From Olivibacter sp. SDN3 (GTDB lineage Bacteria; Bacteroidota; Bacteroidia; Sphingobacteriales; Sphingobacteriaceae): a stretch of 64,000 bases of DNA. The notes under the pieces are model-generated. The model did no database searches and had not been told where the DNA came from. It saw only the letters and a program-made list of their open reading frames with translations. Numbering within the stretch: position 1 is the first letter of the stretch; every line of letters begins with the position of its first letter. The translations under genes and the position numbers were made by a program. Positions 53,993-63,473 of this stretch are shown in pieces. Location: the NCBI RefSeq assembly GCF_014334135.1, contig NZ_CP060497.1, positions 2,232,001-2,296,000 on the forward strand, in the 5' to 3' direction.

Positions 53993-54703
53993 TTAAGCCA
54001 TGGCCAATGATGTTCGCTGATAAAAGCTTTCAAATTTTCTCCAGGCATGATACACAGGTAGGCCTGCCTTGATTGTTGTTTTCTCCTGATGAATGGGATG
54101 ATCAAAGGTGAGCTCTTTAGCATGTAACAAAATAGAGGGTCTGCTGCCTTCCCGAGGAAAACCGTATTTATAATCGCCCACAATAGGACAGCCCATAGAT
54201 GCCAATTGTACCCTGATCTGATGTGTCCGACCGGTGATTGGGAATACTTCTATTAAATGATAACCGTCAACCTCACCCAGTAACTGGTAATCAAGTTCTG
54301 CTCTAAGGCCATCACGGCAGGGTTCGTTGTAAACAGTGCTGATATTTTCTTCGCGATTGCGTGTTAGCCAATGTACCAGTTTGTCCTTTTCTTTTGCTGG
54401 CGCCTGACGTACAACTGCCCAGTAGGTTTTCCTTATCTTTCTATATTTAAATAATCGCTGCATACCTTGTAGGCCTTCTTCGGTTTTAGCAAACATGAGT
54501 GCCCCACTTACCGGTCGATCTAATCGATGGACGGCCTGTGCCCGCATTGGCCGTGCATAAGTATCTGACAAGTGCTGACTGAGCAATTCGTCTAAAGGCA
54601 CATCATCATTAGACACTTTTTCTACTAAATAGTTGGCCGGTTTGTTCAGAGCAATTAAATGTTGATCTTCGTAAATGATATTTTGATAGATAATAGGCTG
54701 CAT
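53993..54703 (-). CDS. RluA-family pseudouridine synthase
   Basis: A 236-aa RNA pseudouridine synthase. The catalytic motif is HRLDRPVSG with D62; KTYWAVV and GRTHQIRVQLASMG are the other family signatures, and PIVGDYKYGFPREG lies near the end. It lacks the N-terminal S4 domain of RluC/RluD and is short, so it is closer to TruC/RluA-like enzymes that modify tRNA or 23S rRNA at single sites. It is a housekeeping gene among accessory ones. A terminator-like hairpin lies 18-49 bp before its start, so expression could be controlled by early termination. Confidence 0.9.
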   Translation of the reverse strand: MQPIIYQNIIYEDQHLIALNKPANYLVEKVSNDDVPLDELLSQHLSDTYARPMRAQAVHRLDRPVSGALMFAKTEEGLQGMQRLFKYRKIRKTYWAVVRQAPAKEKDKLVHWLTRNREENISTVYNEPCRDGLRAELDYQLLGEVDGYHLIEVFPITGRTHQIRVQLASMGCPIVGDYKYGFPREGSRPSILLHAKELTFDHPIHQEKTTIKAGLPVYHAWRKFESFYQRTSLAMA

Positions 54704-54720
54704 AGAACTTCCTTTTTTAT

Positions 54721-54752
54721 CAAAAAAACACCTTAAACCTTAAACAAGGTGT
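54721..54752 (-). terminator. Terminator-like hairpin in the leader of the pseudouridine synthase gene
   Basis: Read on the minus strand, ACACCTT (54752-54746) pairs with AAGGTGT (54734-54728) around an 11-nt loop, and a run of seven T follows. It is only 18 bp upstream of the ATG. Nothing on the minus strand lies just upstream to be terminated, so attenuation is possible. Confidence 0.5.
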
Positions 54753-54975
54753 ATGCCATTTAAAAAACGTTTATACCGAGAAAAGGTTCTACTGAATTTT
54801 TTTCCGTTTTTATTACTTATGCTTGACCTTTGCTTGTCAAATAGTCAGCGCAAAGTATCGTAAATCCAAATCCTATAAAGAGTTGTTTCCTTAAATAAAT
54901 ATGTATTACCTTTAACCTGGTTAAAAATACGGAACGCTTGAAAACCTATAGCATTAGAAGTTAACAGCCCACTAC

Positions 54976-55560
54976 ATGGAAATTGTAGAAGACCATATAT
55001 TGCTACAACAGCTATTATCCGGGAAAACGAATGCCTATGATATCGTATATGATAAATATTGGGAAGGCTTGTTCCTGTATACCATGCGTATTGTAAAAGA
55101 CGCAGGTGACGCTGAGGATTTAGTACAAGAGTCATTCATGGCCCTGTGGCGGATGAATACCAAGCTTGGCCAAATTCAATCATTGAAAGCTTACCTCTTC
55201 GCGGTTGCTAGAAATAAAGCACTTAAACATATACAGGCTAATGTTCAGAAACTGGATTATGTAGATTCACTGGTTCAGTATTTTTCTGATAAATCGGAAA
55301 ACCCGGAGGAAAAAGTGGTGCTGAAAGAATTAAATGCTTTTATCGATCATGAAATAGATAAATTACCGGAGAAAATGAAGGAAGTGTTCTTGCTGAGCAG
55401 AAAAGAACATTTATCTTATAAAGAGATAGCCGAACGGCTTGGGATTTCCGATGAGACGGTAAGAAAACAGATTCATCGTTCGCTGAAATACTTAAAAACA
55501 AAAATTAATAGGGAATACCTGTCTAGCGTTGCCATACTCCTAATCTGTAAATATTTATAA
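54976..55560 (+). CDS. ECF RNA polymerase sigma factor
   Basis: A 194-aa sigma-70 family protein with only regions 2 and 4. Region 2 spans about 20-85 and includes YDKYWEGLFLYTMRIVKDAG and EDLVQESFMALWR. Region 4 spans about 135-185, LPEKMKEVFLLSRKEHLSYK, then IAERLGISDETVRKQIHRSL. This is the Bacteroidota ECF type found with FecR and SusC genes. It is followed by a fecR gene 131 bp downstream, and then by an STN-type susC, the standard trans-envelope signalling set. It is likely released from the anti-sigma when the glycan binds the SusC. Confidence 0.94.
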   Translation: MEIVEDHILLQQLLSGKTNAYDIVYDKYWEGLFLYTMRIVKDAGDAEDLVQESFMALWRMNTKLGQIQSLKAYLFAVARNKALKHIQANVQKLDYVDSLVQYFSDKSENPEEKVVLKELNAFIDHEIDKLPEKMKEVFLLSRKEHLSYKEIAERLGISDETVRKQIHRSLKYLKTKINREYLSSVAILLICKYL

Positions 55561-55691
55561 CTGTGTAACTTCTCTTTATTTTAAAATTATTATATTCATT
55601 TACAGTTGTTTATGTTTTTGTTGGCGGTGGCTGTACCACTAATCGCTTAAAATCTACTCTTCTATATTAATCCAAGTGAACGATAGCTTCT

Positions 55692-56879
55692 ATGAACCGA
55701 AATGATATTGAGAATTTACTAAAACGTTATAGTGAAAATAAATGTTCCGCAAGAGAAATCCAGTTACTTGAAGAGTGGGCGGATATTCGGTCGAGGAAGA
55801 CTTATTGGGAATGGACAGATGGAGAACAGCGAATGACGACCGGATCTCGTATCAAAAAGCAGTTAAAGCAGATGGGTTACGGTGGGTCTGGAGAAAAAAC
55901 GAAACGAATCTATCGTTTGAAAACTATCAGTATCGCGGCCTCTATTTTATTAGTGGTATCCATGCTCTATTATGGCTACGGAACATTCATAGTTGATTCT
56001 GATAAAACCAAGCTCCTTCAAACAGGTACATTACGGGAGGCTGTTTTGCCGGGAACCAAAACAGCGACCCTAACCTTGTCAAACGGATCGCGGATAAAAC
56101 TGGCTGAAACTACAACGGGAGAGATCGCTCAAGAATCAGGTATTCGTATTTCCAAAAACGAAGACGGAGAAATTGTATACGATACAAGAGGCGTATCTCC
56201 TGTAAAAAATAAAAATCAAGCGAATGTCTATAATATAGTTTCCACTCCCCGTGGAGGTCAATATAAGGTGATATTACCCGATGGCACTAAGGTATGGCTC
56301 AATGCGGCTTCATCGCTTCGTTATCCAGCGTGCTTTGATATCACGGAAAGACGCGTGCAATTGCTTGGTGAAGCGTATTTTGAAGTCAATGGTCAGCATA
56401 GTGGTGAAAGCCAAGAAAAAGTGCCCTTTATTGTGTCCTCAGAACAGCAGGAAACGCTTGTTACCGGTACTCATTTTAATATTAATGCCTATCCGGATGA
56501 AAGTCGGATAGTCACCACACTATTAGAAGGGAGCGTTGAGGTGAAAAAAGGAGGACAGCAAATGGCTTTAGCGCCGGGGCAGCAAGTGGTTAATTTTAAG
56601 CAACACAAGCTCTTGAAGAAGAATGATATTGATGCCAGTTTAGCCATATCATGGAAGAATGGCTACTTTACTTTTGAAGACCAGAATATTCAAACCATCA
56701 TGAAAAATATATCCCGATGGTACGATGTCGATATCATCTTTCAGGGAGATAGCCCGAAAAGGAAAATAGGAGGCACCTTTTCTAGGTCGAAAAGTTTGGA
56801 TGATTTATTGAAATATCTTGAAGACTTAGCAAAGGTGCGTTTTAAAAAAGAAGGAAGGAGGGTTATTGTGATGACTTAA
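55692..56879 (+). CDS. FecR-family anti-sigma factor
   Basis: A 395-aa single-span membrane protein. The N-terminal cytoplasmic part (about 1-75) binds the sigma factor; the membrane segment is at about 78-96 (ISIAASILLVVSMLYYGYG). The periplasmic FecR domain (about 185-290) contains YNIVSTPRGGQYKVILPDGT, VWLNAASSLRYP and VQLLGEAYFEV. A C-terminal DUF4974 domain (about 320-395) ends with LDDLLKYLEDLAKVRFKKEG. It links the STN domain of the downstream SusC to the upstream ECF sigma factor. No unusual residue is seen. Confidence 0.94.
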   Translation: MNRNDIENLLKRYSENKCSAREIQLLEEWADIRSRKTYWEWTDGEQRMTTGSRIKKQLKQMGYGGSGEKTKRIYRLKTISIAASILLVVSMLYYGYGTFIVDSDKTKLLQTGTLREAVLPGTKTATLTLSNGSRIKLAETTTGEIAQESGIRISKNEDGEIVYDTRGVSPVKNKNQANVYNIVSTPRGGQYKVILPDGTKVWLNAASSLRYPACFDITERRVQLLGEAYFEVNGQHSGESQEKVPFIVSSEQQETLVTGTHFNINAYPDESRIVTTLLEGSVEVKKGGQQMALAPGQQVVNFKQHKLLKKNDIDASLAISWKNGYFTFEDQNIQTIMKNISRWYDVDIIFQGDSPKRKIGGTFSRSKSLDDLLKYLEDLAKVRFKKEGRRVIVMT

Positions 56880-57011
56880 GGAGTATTTAAGCATAATAAT
56901 TACCAAACAAACCAGAAGTGGGGAAACACCTCTGGTTAAAGCTTAAAATAGCCATATTAGGTAATTAACCAATTGTAACATATTATTTATTAATTATAAC
57001 CTAATATTCAA

Positions 57012-60000
57012 ATGTATAAAAAAAATACTGCATTTACGTGCAGCAGGAAGACCTATGCTTTCATTAAACGTCTATTCGTCATGAAATTATGTGTTATGTT
57101 GTTTTTTGCTACCATTTTGCAGGCTAAAGCAACTGTTTTTGCGCAGAATGCGAGCATTAAGGTGAAGAATGCATCCATCAAAACGGTAATAAAAACACTA
57201 AGGGAACAAACGGGCTATGATTTCCTCTATGCTACGGAAGACTTAGAAAGATCAAAGCCGGTGAGTCTTGATTTTTATGATGTCTCTTTAAGAGAGATTC
57301 TAGACGCATGCTTTAAGGAACAGCCGCTAACTTATCGCATCGATCATACGACGGTGCTTATCAAACCAACCGTTCCCTTGAGCATTGCCAGCGCAAGGCA
57401 AGTAACGGTTACCGGCAAAGTAGTAGATGTTGATGGTGAACCCCTACCTTCAGTTTCTATTAGTGTGAAGGAGAATCCGAACATCGGAACCGGCACTGAC
57501 GAAAACGGCGTTTTTGCTTTAGATGTACCAAGCAATAGTGTATTGGTTGTGTCGTATGTAGGGTTTCGCACACAGGAGGTGCCCCTGAATAATCAAACCG
57601 ACGTGCTGATTGTTTTAGAGGCTGATGCTACGGAGTTGGAAGAAGTCGCTGTTGTGGGTTTCGGAACACAACGAAAGGTTTCCTTGATCGGAGCACAATC
57701 AACAGTGAGTCCGAATGAATTAAAATTGCCGGTGGCGAGTCTTACCCAGTCCCTGGCAGGTAGGCTTGCTGGGGTAGTAGGCGTTCAGCGAAGTGGAGAA
57801 CCGGGGCGAAGTACGGCAGATATTTGGATCCGGGGGATTGCTACTTTTGGCGGCAACTCCAGTGCGCCATTGGTACTGGTAGATGGCGTGGAACGTTCGA
57901 TCAATAACCTTGATCCTGAAGATATTGAATCCTTCACGGTATTGAAAGATGCTTCCGGAACGGCTGTTTATGGTGTTAGGGGGGCAAACGGTGTAATCTT
58001 GGTGAAAACCAAATCCGGAAAAATCGGAAAACCACAGATTTTCTTCGACTACAATGAAGGAATAAGCACTTTTACCCGTAGGCCGAAACTTGCTGATGGT
58101 ATCACTTATATGAATATGGCAAATGAAGCAAGCGTGGGAAGAGGGCTTTCAGAGCGATACAGTCAAGAGTATATCAACAACACGGCCTCCGGTATTGACC
58201 CTTTACTTTACCCGAATGTGAACTGGATGGACGAGATATTTAACGAAACGAGCAGAAACAGACGCGCCAATCTCAATGCAGGTGGTGGAGTGGAGAATGC
58301 ACAGTATTATGTATCGCTTGCTTATTTCAACGAAACGGGTTTTCTGAGAACAGATGATCTGGAACAGTATAATTCCGCCCTGGATTTTAAACGCTATAAT
58401 TTTACCAGTAACCTCAACCTAAAATTAACGGCTACAACTCGACTGGATTTAGGCCTGCAGGGCTTCGTTTCCAATGGCAATTATCCAGGCGAAAATACAG
58501 AAGATATTTTTGGTTCGGCCTTTGACGTATCGCCCGTAGAGTATCCCGTGATGTATCCTGGGGGTTTTATACCGGGTAGAGCTGCACAAGGGGGGTTCCG
58601 AAACCCTTATGCCGATTTAACCCGAAGGGGCTATCGTACGGAATTTAGAAATCAACTCTATTCGAATATCCGCTTAACTCAAGATCTGGCGATGCTCACG
58701 GAAGGACTTAATGTGAGTGCCATGTTTTCTTTTGATGCTTATAATGAGAATTTTATCAAACGATCGAAACGGGAAAGCACTTATTTTCCCGACATGAATC
58801 GGCCTTATAATGAAGACGGAAGCTTGAATTTAGTAGAAACATTTAATAGCGGCGGAAATTATTTGGGATATGACCCCCATAGAGCAGGTAATAGGCGTTT
58901 TTATACCGAGGCGTCTGCCAATTATGATCGTGGTTTTGGGAAACATCGTGTGGGAGGTTTGGCGTTATTTTATACACAGGATTATAATAACCCCTTTGCT
59001 GGCAGCTTTACGTCTTCCATTCCGGAGCGTCAGGTAGGGCTGGCTATGCGGGGCACATATTCATATGACGATCGCTATTTCGTTGAACTCAATGCAGGAT
59101 ATAACGGCTCGGAACTTTTTGCTCCCGGAAACCGCTACGGTTTCTTTCCTGCCTTCGGGTTGGGCTGGGTACCTTCCAACGAAAAGTTTTTTGAACCGCT
59201 AAAAGGGGCTGTTTCCTTCTTAAAATTCAGGTATTCAGACGGGGTGACAGGTATTGGCCGTATAGGCGATGGAAACGGGAGACGATTTGCTTATCTTACT
59301 TTGGTAGCCGACAATGCGTTAGGTTATGCTTTGGGTAGAGGATTTCAGAATACCGGTGGTATCAATGTAACCGATTATGGCGTGGATATTCGTTGGGCCG
59401 AATCACGGAAACAGAATTTAGGTGTAGAAATAAGAACATTAAAAGATAACCTTTACCTCATATTTGACATTTTTAGGGAGAATAGAACAGGCATATTCTT
59501 GCAGCGGCAATCAGTTCCGAGCTTCATTGGACTCGAAAATGCACCTTTTGGGAATTTGGGTGTGGTGGATAACAGAGGTTTTGATGCAACGCTTGAATAC
59601 AATTTTCAGCTAGGGCAGGTTAATCTCGGACTGCGTGGAAATATTACCTATAACATGGATAAATTGGTGAACGACGATCGGCCTGAGCAACCGTATCCGT
59701 GGATGAGCTATCTTGGAAATAACGTGTTATCCCGCTATGGCTATATAGCCGAAAAACTATTTGATACACAAGAGGAAATCGATAATAGTGCGGTTCCGGG
59801 TGATCGCTCAAAGATACGACCTGGAGACATTAAATTTGCTGATCTGAATGGTGACGGCCTCATAAACGATTATGATCGAACACGGATCGGCCGCGGAGAT
59901 GTACCTACAACCGTATACGGCTTTGGATTTGATTTCTCCTACAAAGGCTTTGCCCTCAGTACCTTGTTTCAAGGAGTGCATGATGCAGATGTCATGTTGG

Positions 60001-60395
60001 GCGGTTCGGCAATTATTCCTTTCAATGGCGGTGGCGGTTTAAGCAATTCTTACAGTAACATAACCGATCGATGGACACCCGAAAATCCACGCCAAGATGC
60101 CTTTTATCCAAGACTTGCTTACGGTGAAGACCAGAATTTCAATAATATCCAATCAAACAGTTGGTGGGTGAAGGATATAAGTTTTTTGCGGCTAAAGTCA
60201 GCACAGATCAGCTATAATCTACCACGGCATTTCACGAACAAATTCGGCATACAGAATGCCGCTGTATACCTGATCGGTATGAACTTGTTAACCTTCAGTA
60301 AATTCAATCTGTGGGATCCGGAACTAAATACCAGCAATGGAAGTAAGTATCCATTGGCCGCTACCTTATCTCTCGGTTTAAATCTTAAATTTTAA
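57012..60395 (+). CDS. STN-domain SusC/RagA-family TonB-dependent transducer
   Basis: A 1127-aa outer-membrane protein. A signal sequence (about 1-45, ending TVFAQ) is followed by an STN/secretin-TonB domain (about 46-122, KNASIKTVIKTLREQTGYDF), which contacts FecR. A carboxypeptidase-regulatory-like domain (about 130-213, VTGKVVDVDGEPLPSVSISV), a plug (about 214-330, VAVVGFGTQRK; LKDASGTAVYGVRGANGV) and a barrel that ends in Phe follow. The STN domain and the upstream sigma/anti-sigma genes show that uptake is coupled to transcription. The neighbouring GH76 points to alpha-mannan-derived oligosaccharides as cargo. Confidence 0.95.
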   Translation: MYKKNTAFTCSRKTYAFIKRLFVMKLCVMLFFATILQAKATVFAQNASIKVKNASIKTVIKTLREQTGYDFLYATEDLERSKPVSLDFYDVSLREILDACFKEQPLTYRIDHTTVLIKPTVPLSIASARQVTVTGKVVDVDGEPLPSVSISVKENPNIGTGTDENGVFALDVPSNSVLVVSYVGFRTQEVPLNNQTDVLIVLEADATELEEVAVVGFGTQRKVSLIGAQSTVSPNELKLPVASLTQSLAGRLAGVVGVQRSGEPGRSTADIWIRGIATFGGNSSAPLVLVDGVERSINNLDPEDIESFTVLKDASGTAVYGVRGANGVILVKTKSGKIGKPQIFFDYNEGISTFTRRPKLADGITYMNMANEASVGRGLSERYSQEYINNTASGIDPLLYPNVNWMDEIFNETSRNRRANLNAGGGVENAQYYVSLAYFNETGFLRTDDLEQYNSALDFKRYNFTSNLNLKLTATTRLDLGLQGFVSNGNYPGENTEDIFGSAFDVSPVEYPVMYPGGFIPGRAAQGGFRNPYADLTRRGYRTEFRNQLYSNIRLTQDLAMLTEGLNVSAMFSFDAYNENFIKRSKRESTYFPDMNRPYNEDGSLNLVETFNSGGNYLGYDPHRAGNRRFYTEASANYDRGFGKHRVGGLALFYTQDYNNPFAGSFTSSIPERQVGLAMRGTYSYDDRYFVELNAGYNGSELFAPGNRYGFFPAFGLGWVPSNEKFFEPLKGAVSFLKFRYSDGVTGIGRIGDGNGRRFAYLTLVADNALGYALGRGFQNTGGINVTDYGVDIRWAESRKQNLGVEIRTLKDNLYLIFDIFRENRTGIFLQRQSVPSFIGLENAPFGNLGVVDNRGFDATLEYNFQLGQVNLGLRGNITYNMDKLVNDDRPEQPYPWMSYLGNNVLSRYGYIAEKLFDTQEEIDNSAVPGDRSKIRPGDIKFADLNGDGLINDYDRTRIGRGDVPTTVYGFGFDFSYKGFALSTLFQGVHDADVMLGGSAIIPFNGGGGLSNSYSNITDRWTPENPRQDAFYPRLAYGEDQNFNNIQSNSWWVKDISFLRLKSAQISYNLPRHFTNKFGIQNAAVYLIGMNLLTFSKFNLWDPELNTSNGSKYPLAATLSLGLNLKF

Positions 60396-60421
60396 CACGC
60401 TATACGCTTAATGATACATTT

Positions 60422-62230
60422 ATGAAAACAGTCCTAAATATTGTAATGATTACCGTTCTGATCCTTACCAGCGCTTGTCAGAAGGGTTTTCTTGATCAGG
60501 TTCCGGATGATCGTCTAACTTTAGAAGAAACTTTTGCTAATCGGATAACGGCAGAAAAATTTCTGAATAATGTGTATTCGCGTATTCCGAATGAATTCGG
60601 ACAGCGTAATCCCGGAGGTGATGAAAATGCAGGCCTTTGGACCGGAGGTTCCGACGAGGCCGAGTATGTCTGGGGTTTTGTACAATCGAATAATATGAAT
60701 ATCGGCAATTGGGACGCAACTTCTGGTTTTGTCGGAGATTTTTGGACGAATTATTACAGAGGTATACGTTCGGCGAGTTTCTTTATGACTAATGTGCATC
60801 TGGTGCCGGATATGTCTGAAGCATTAAAAACACAGTATCTTGCCGAGGCAAGGGCACTTCGGGCCATGTATTATTTTTACATGATGCGATTATTTGGCCC
60901 AGTTATTATTCTTGGAGAAGAGGTTATCGAGCCGGATGCACCGATAGAGCAGGTACAATTGCCCCGAAATACCATGGAAGAGTGCGTCCAGTATGTTGCC
61001 AATGAATTGGAATTGGCCGCAGCGGACCTTCCGGTAGTTCCATCAAATGATAATAATTTTGGCCGCATCACCAAAGGTATTGCCATGGCTTTCCGCGCGC
61101 AAACGTTTCTATTGGCCGCAAGTCCTTTATTCAATGGTAATACTGACCTTGCAGGCTTGCAAAATTTAGATGGTACGCCGTTGGTCGGCCAAAGTTATGA
61201 TGCCGGTAAATGGCAACGTGCTGCCGACGCCTATCGTGCATTTATTGCCGAGTTTGTGCCGGGAACTTATGATCTTTTCCGTAAAAATGATGTTGACGGC
61301 AATTTTGATGCTTATCTTTCCTGTCGTGATCTGTTTCTTACCGATTGGCATCAGGAGGTTATCCTTTGCCGTGTAGGAAATTCGATGACTGCCCGCCAGT
61401 ACGAAATGACACCCTATCATAATGGCTATGAACGGGAGTTTAGAGGCAGTGGCGGTTTAGGTGCCACGCAAAATCAGGTGGATGCTTTTTTTATGGCTAA
61501 TGGAAGAAGTATAGACGACCCCATATCTGGATACCTAGAAGATGGTTTTGCAGAGGAAGCAACGCAATACACGGAAGAAGGTACTTATAATCAATGGGTG
61601 AATAGAGAACCTCGTTTCTATGTAAACATTACGTATAATGGTAGTATTTGGTTAAACACCAATGGTGGAGTGCGTATTGTAACAGAATTGTACAATAATG
61701 GCAATTCAGGAAGAGCGACTGGAGGCAATGATTATTCACCAACCGGATATATAGTACGTAAAGCAATGGGCTTGGGCGATTGGGATGCAGGTCAGCGAAC
61801 CAATATACTATATCGGCTGGGAAACGTGTTTTTAGATTATGTCGAAGCACTTAACGAGGCGGATCCCGGTAACGCTGACATATTGAGGTACCTGAACTTA
61901 ATTCGTGAGCGTGCCGGCATACCCAACTACGGGTCGGCCGAACTACCTGCTCCTGATGGCCAAGACGCTATGCGAGCGGCTATTTGGAAAGAACGTAGAG
62001 TAGAATTGGCTTTTGAGAATGTACGTTTTTTCGATACTCGTAGATGGAAAATAGCTGAAGAAACCGATAATGGTCCGATCTACGGGCTCGATATCAACAG
62101 CAACCTACCCGATTTTCTAAATGTGGTGCCTTTTGAAACCCGAGTGTTCAATAAGAGACATTATCTATTTCCGATACCTGCAAATGACATCAATGTTGAT
62201 CGCTTACTGGTGCAGAACCCCGGCTGGTAA
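60422..62230 (+). CDS. SusD/RagB-family nutrient-binding lipoprotein
   Basis: A 602-aa surface lipoprotein, larger than the other two SusD proteins here. The lipobox is LTSACQK (Cys at about 19). Family blocks are AEARALRAMYYFYMMRLFGP (about 140-160), GIAMAFRAQTFLLAASPLFN and the C-terminal WKERRVELAFENVRFFDTRR with YLFPIPANDINVDRLLVQNP. It starts 26 bp after susC and should be co-transcribed. It caps the SusC barrel and binds the glycan before transport. Confidence 0.95.
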   Translation: MKTVLNIVMITVLILTSACQKGFLDQVPDDRLTLEETFANRITAEKFLNNVYSRIPNEFGQRNPGGDENAGLWTGGSDEAEYVWGFVQSNNMNIGNWDATSGFVGDFWTNYYRGIRSASFFMTNVHLVPDMSEALKTQYLAEARALRAMYYFYMMRLFGPVIILGEEVIEPDAPIEQVQLPRNTMEECVQYVANELELAAADLPVVPSNDNNFGRITKGIAMAFRAQTFLLAASPLFNGNTDLAGLQNLDGTPLVGQSYDAGKWQRAADAYRAFIAEFVPGTYDLFRKNDVDGNFDAYLSCRDLFLTDWHQEVILCRVGNSMTARQYEMTPYHNGYEREFRGSGGLGATQNQVDAFFMANGRSIDDPISGYLEDGFAEEATQYTEEGTYNQWVNREPRFYVNITYNGSIWLNTNGGVRIVTELYNNGNSGRATGGNDYSPTGYIVRKAMGLGDWDAGQRTNILYRLGNVFLDYVEALNEADPGNADILRYLNLIRERAGIPNYGSAELPAPDGQDAMRAAIWKERRVELAFENVRFFDTRRWKIAEETDNGPIYGLDINSNLPDFLNVVPFETRVFNKRHYLFPIPANDINVDRLLVQNPGW

Positions 62231-62290
62231 AATATACACAAGTACTTCATAAAAAATACGTTAAATAGGAAATACTAATTAATTATAAAA

Positions 62291-63451
62291 ATGAATAAGT
62301 TGAATAGAATAGTAAAAAAATCGCTTATCAAATATAGCGTAGGAATAATACTGCTTTATATTACAGTTTGTAGCATTGCTTGTTCCGAAAAAATGGTCGA
62401 TCCTATGGCGGCATCTCTTTCACTGACAGAAGAGCAATCGTATACAGCCGCAGATGCCACAGCCGCTTTTAATGCATTTAATACATACTATTATAATCCT
62501 ACGGCAAAATTGTATTATAGCAATACCGATCAGGATGATATAGGTGCTATATGGACACAAGCTATTTATTGGGACATAGCTATGCATCGCTATATACGCA
62601 CAGGTGATGAGGTAGATTTAAGTTTGGTGCATGACATTTATCAAGGAGGATACGATCAGTATGATGGATATAACTGGGAAAATACGACGGAATGGTTTAT
62701 CTATGATGATATCATGTGGTGGGTGATTGCATTGGCCAGAGCGTATGAGTTGACAGAGAATCCCGTATACCTCGAAAAATCAATCAGTGGTTTCGCCCGT
62801 GTTTGGCGTGATTCATACGATCCGGTGGACGGGGGGATGTATTGGTCTTTTGATCATACTGGAAAAAATGCCTGTATCAATTATCCTACAGTAATAGCGG
62901 CGATGCGTTTGTACCATATTACCGGTGAAGTAGATTACTTAGATAAAGCAAAGGATATCTATGCTTGGTCTAAAGAAAACCTTTTCAATAACAGCAATGG
63001 GCAGGTAGCCGATCATAAGATTGGCGATAATCCTCCAGGCTATGAAGACTATACGTATAATCAGGGAACTTGCATCGGCGCTGCGGTAATGCTTTATCAG
63101 GCGACAGACAGTTCGGCTTACTTAGATGACGCTGTTAAGGCAGCAGACTACACAAAAAATGAAATGTCCGATGCTAGCGGCATCCTACCCGCGGAAGGCG
63201 ATTGGAATGAACAGGGTGTGCTTAAATCTATTTTTGCACATTATATCCACCTGCTGATTGAAGAAGCTGATCAGGATCAATACCGGGCATGGATATATGA
63301 TAATATTAACAGCGCTTGGCGGAATCGAGATACTGCACGAGGTATTATGCATCGTGATTATACAGCGCCCTGTCCTACAGGTGTAGTGCAGTCATATGAG
63401 TCTAGCAGTGGCGTCGCGTTTATGCAATTGTTCGATCCGTTAACAGAATAG
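62291..63451 (+). CDS. GH76-family endo-alpha-1,6-mannanase-like lipoprotein
   Basis: A 386-aa lipoprotein with lipobox CSIAC (Cys31). The (alpha/alpha)6 barrel of GH76 is clear: AFNTYYYNPTAKLYY at the start, IWTQAIYWDIAMHRY, and the catalytic pair D139-D140 in EWFIYDDIMWWVIA. Later blocks include GGMYWSFDHTGKNACIN and YTYNQGTCIGAAVMLYQAT. GH76 enzymes are endo-acting on alpha-1,6-mannan, such as the backbone of yeast mannan. With STN-type SusC/SusD it forms a small locus for alpha-mannan. Surface exposure is likely but not shown. Confidence 0.92.
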   Translation: MNKLNRIVKKSLIKYSVGIILLYITVCSIACSEKMVDPMAASLSLTEEQSYTAADATAAFNAFNTYYYNPTAKLYYSNTDQDDIGAIWTQAIYWDIAMHRYIRTGDEVDLSLVHDIYQGGYDQYDGYNWENTTEWFIYDDIMWWVIALARAYELTENPVYLEKSISGFARVWRDSYDPVDGGMYWSFDHTGKNACINYPTVIAAMRLYHITGEVDYLDKAKDIYAWSKENLFNNSNGQVADHKIGDNPPGYEDYTYNQGTCIGAAVMLYQATDSSAYLDDAVKAADYTKNEMSDASGILPAEGDWNEQGVLKSIFAHYIHLLIEEADQDQYRAWIYDNINSAWRNRDTARGIMHRDYTAPCPTGVVQSYESSSGVAFMQLFDPLTE

Positions 63452-63473
63452 TCAGCTACAAAAACAAATAATT

